NCBI RefSeq assembly: GCF_932276165.1
Contig: NC_064007.1
Span: 4,784,001 to 4,848,000 of the forward strand
Source: Plutella xylostella
Lineage: Eukaryota > Arthropoda > Insecta > Lepidoptera > Plutellidae
Direction of reading: 5' to 3'
DNA: 64,000 bases
Part shown: in pieces, positions 62,171 through 64,000 of the stretch
How positions within the stretch are numbered: the first letter of the stretch is position 1
How the letters are laid out: every line of letters starts with the position of its first letter
The notes under the pieces: generated by a model
Database searches by the model: none
Seen by the model: the letters and a program-made list of their open reading frames with translations, nothing else
Told to the model about the DNA's origin: nothing
Position numbers and translations under genes: made by a program

Positions 62171-64000
62171 TCTTTGGTCCAGCTAAGTTCAGCGGCTCGC
62201 AGCTCGCTTTCAACACTTCACACACAAATACTACTGCAAAATAATATATTTAATATATTACATATTCACGATATTTAGTTCAGGAATTCAAGGCTGTTAA
62301 TCTTATTATTCAATCTCCTTAATGTTAAATAATTTGTGTGGTTAGTAGGTAGGTATATGATTAAGATTATTATTATGGTCGGTTGTAAAGTTATGTGTTT
62401 GTGAAATATTTATTAAAACCACTTCCTGTTTCTAATAGGTTTCGCAGTTTGATACAAAAGTGATAACTTATTCTTATCTTGATTTCTGTAATTCATTGTA
62501 ACACATTCTAGATAACGTGTCTACTGAAAAATGTAAACAACTTAGGTACTTAATAGTACTTATGAAAGTGTAACAGTTTTATTGATATACCTGGTCCTAA
62601 AAATACTACAGACTATATATATACCTACTTAATTTAAGATCTTTCTTTTCCTATAGGAGGTCGGCAATCAATGGGTTTGTTTTCAGCTCGGAATAAGGAT
62701 GTCTTATACCAGTCTCTTAAAATCTTTGTCTACACAATTTTTAAAGTATTTTTAACCTAAATAGTAATAAAACATCCGTAATACTTCCTTATCTCCTATC
62801 CTATCCTTAGTTGGGAGGCGTAAAACTACAAAAAGACTACAAATCATAATCACAAGCAGTATCCCATAATGTAAGTTGTATTTCGAGCGTGGATTCCCTA
62901 TTTAACGCTCCGTACGGGCCGTTATAGGCACTTATTAACACTGCACAGGTTCCTTGACCAATAACTAACAATGACGGGGTTTGCGTGGTCCAATGGAAAA
63001 GAGTCTGAGTAAAATTATTATTAACCTTTTGCGTCCCGTAGTCGCAAAACAATATGTATTCACGGTATTGAACCAATTAAAACATTTTACATTAAAATAG
63101 AAGATGTTTATGATTATGACAATCATTATAGTCTTATATGTATGGAAAAGATAAGAAACAGCTTAGCTATGATGGGTTTATCTGACCTAGTCTCATCGAC
63201 ACTACTTAAAACTATTAACAATTTAATTTCTATTACAGGAAGTCCGGGACACAATTATGTGGCAATATTTCGAGATCAGAGTGTGTTTAGGAGGCATTTT
63301 TTCTAATATTTCAATAATTAAAAAAGAAAATTAAGTACAAAAAAATATAGTTCCTATCCTCATTCCGCTGGCATTCCCAACTTGGGCCGTACGTGAGTTT
63401 TTTCACCCAATCCGAAAGCGGCCCGGAGTCGTGGCGAGCTGATCAGATTAGACGCCTCGGAACCAGTTCTCGAAACATCCCGGGGAAAAATAATAAAAAA
63501 CAACACTAATAACAACAAATAACGAGCCCCGGAGAGGAGCTAGGGATGGGCTGGTTCATTCGGATAGTCTAGCGGGTAATTTTTTGGATTCGGTTGTAGG
63601 GTGTAGCTTTTGGGTGCGGTGAAAAAATATAATAATATGTACTTATAAATAATATGAAATTCTAATCAGAGAGGGGGCTTCATTTATATTTTTGAGATTT
63701 GTTTTCTACTAGCCTAGCTTCATTTATTAAATTTGAAACAAAGTTACTGTAAAAAAGTGGCTTTAAAGTTTGTCAAACAAATAATTATTAATTATTATGG
63801 TTATTTTAGTAATGTATGGATTTTCAAAATCATGTAACAAGCATTGCACGAATGATACGCATTTGATCTATGATGCAATAAAAAATACAAATTTAATTAT
63901 AAACTCACGAAACCATTGACTCGCTAGCCGAAACCAATCACCATGTCCCATCTCTAGCAAAGAGGAGGGACGGGACGAAATTATACGAAAATATTGTAAC

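Larger units (their letters stand above)
58065..64000 (-). other. Upstream pan intron, no exon found
   Basis: It should contain or precede the exons for the N-terminal beta-catenin-binding region, but I recognise no peptide of that region on the minus strand. It holds LINE and SINE remnants (58100-58376, 59185-59500, 61960-62170), listed separately. The rest is AT-rich, with GC-richer patches at 60040-60130 and 63385-63480 that show no family motifs. Confidence 0.55.

Noticed and set aside
58065..64000. Search for the N-terminal beta-catenin-binding exon
   Set aside because: No peptide with the expected acidic, DEL/FKDEGE-like pattern was recognised on the minus strand, so none is claimed.

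Overview
This window looks like one part of a large developmental gene in an insect, most likely a moth or butterfly. It is AT-rich with GC-rich exons. It also carries dispersed repeats that I recognise, without any search, as typical of Lepidoptera: a tRNA-headed SINE ending in a vertebrate-unlike tail, the 'ccggccaagtgcgagtcgg' family, and a LINE fragment containing 'ctggacataggcc'. No bacterial, viral or organellar gene is present.

The only gene I can support is pangolin (pan), the TCF/LEF transcription factor that acts with beta-catenin/Armadillo in Wnt signalling. It lies on the minus strand. Nine exons can be joined with AG/GT sites and consistent phases, giving a 3' coding portion of 445 residues in one open frame: 58064-57964, 19313-19190, 18207-18111, 17853-17758, 17201-17085, 9668-9464, one of two alternative exons (8980-8815 or 8109-7956), 6567-6498 and 4506-4143. 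The N-terminal beta-catenin-binding exons are not visible and probably lie beyond 64000. The protein order is a Pro/Tyr/Gly-rich central region, the HMG DNA-binding box, a basic tail, the C-clamp and an acidic Ser/Pro-rich C-terminus ending VISVS.

The most striking gene feature is a duplicated exon for the second half of the HMG box plus basic tail. Both copies start in phase 0 and end in phase 1. Including both or neither gives an early stop, so exactly one must be chosen. Two further candidate last exons (7403-7354 and 5519-5396) would give proteins with no C-clamp or half of one; these are inferences.

Layout: 1-731 holds two dispersed repeats; 732-4142 is the 3' side of pan; 4143-19313 holds eight exon positions with transposon-filled introns; 19314-57963 is a 38.6-kb intron with transposons and scattered GC-rich islands; 57964-58064 is the first visible exon; 58065-64000 is upstream intron with SINE and LINE remnants.

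The introns contain at least four non-autonomous elements with terminal inverted repeats and 8-bp (or 8-10-bp) target duplications, hAT-like. Their arms are built from many copies of a short element-specific word. Two with different words share the same GC-rich core, duplicated in one of them. The long intron also contains full TCF sites (one beside a helper-like site), repeated palindromic CRE sites and YY1/Pho-like motifs, consistent with enhancers or alternative promoters but unproven.
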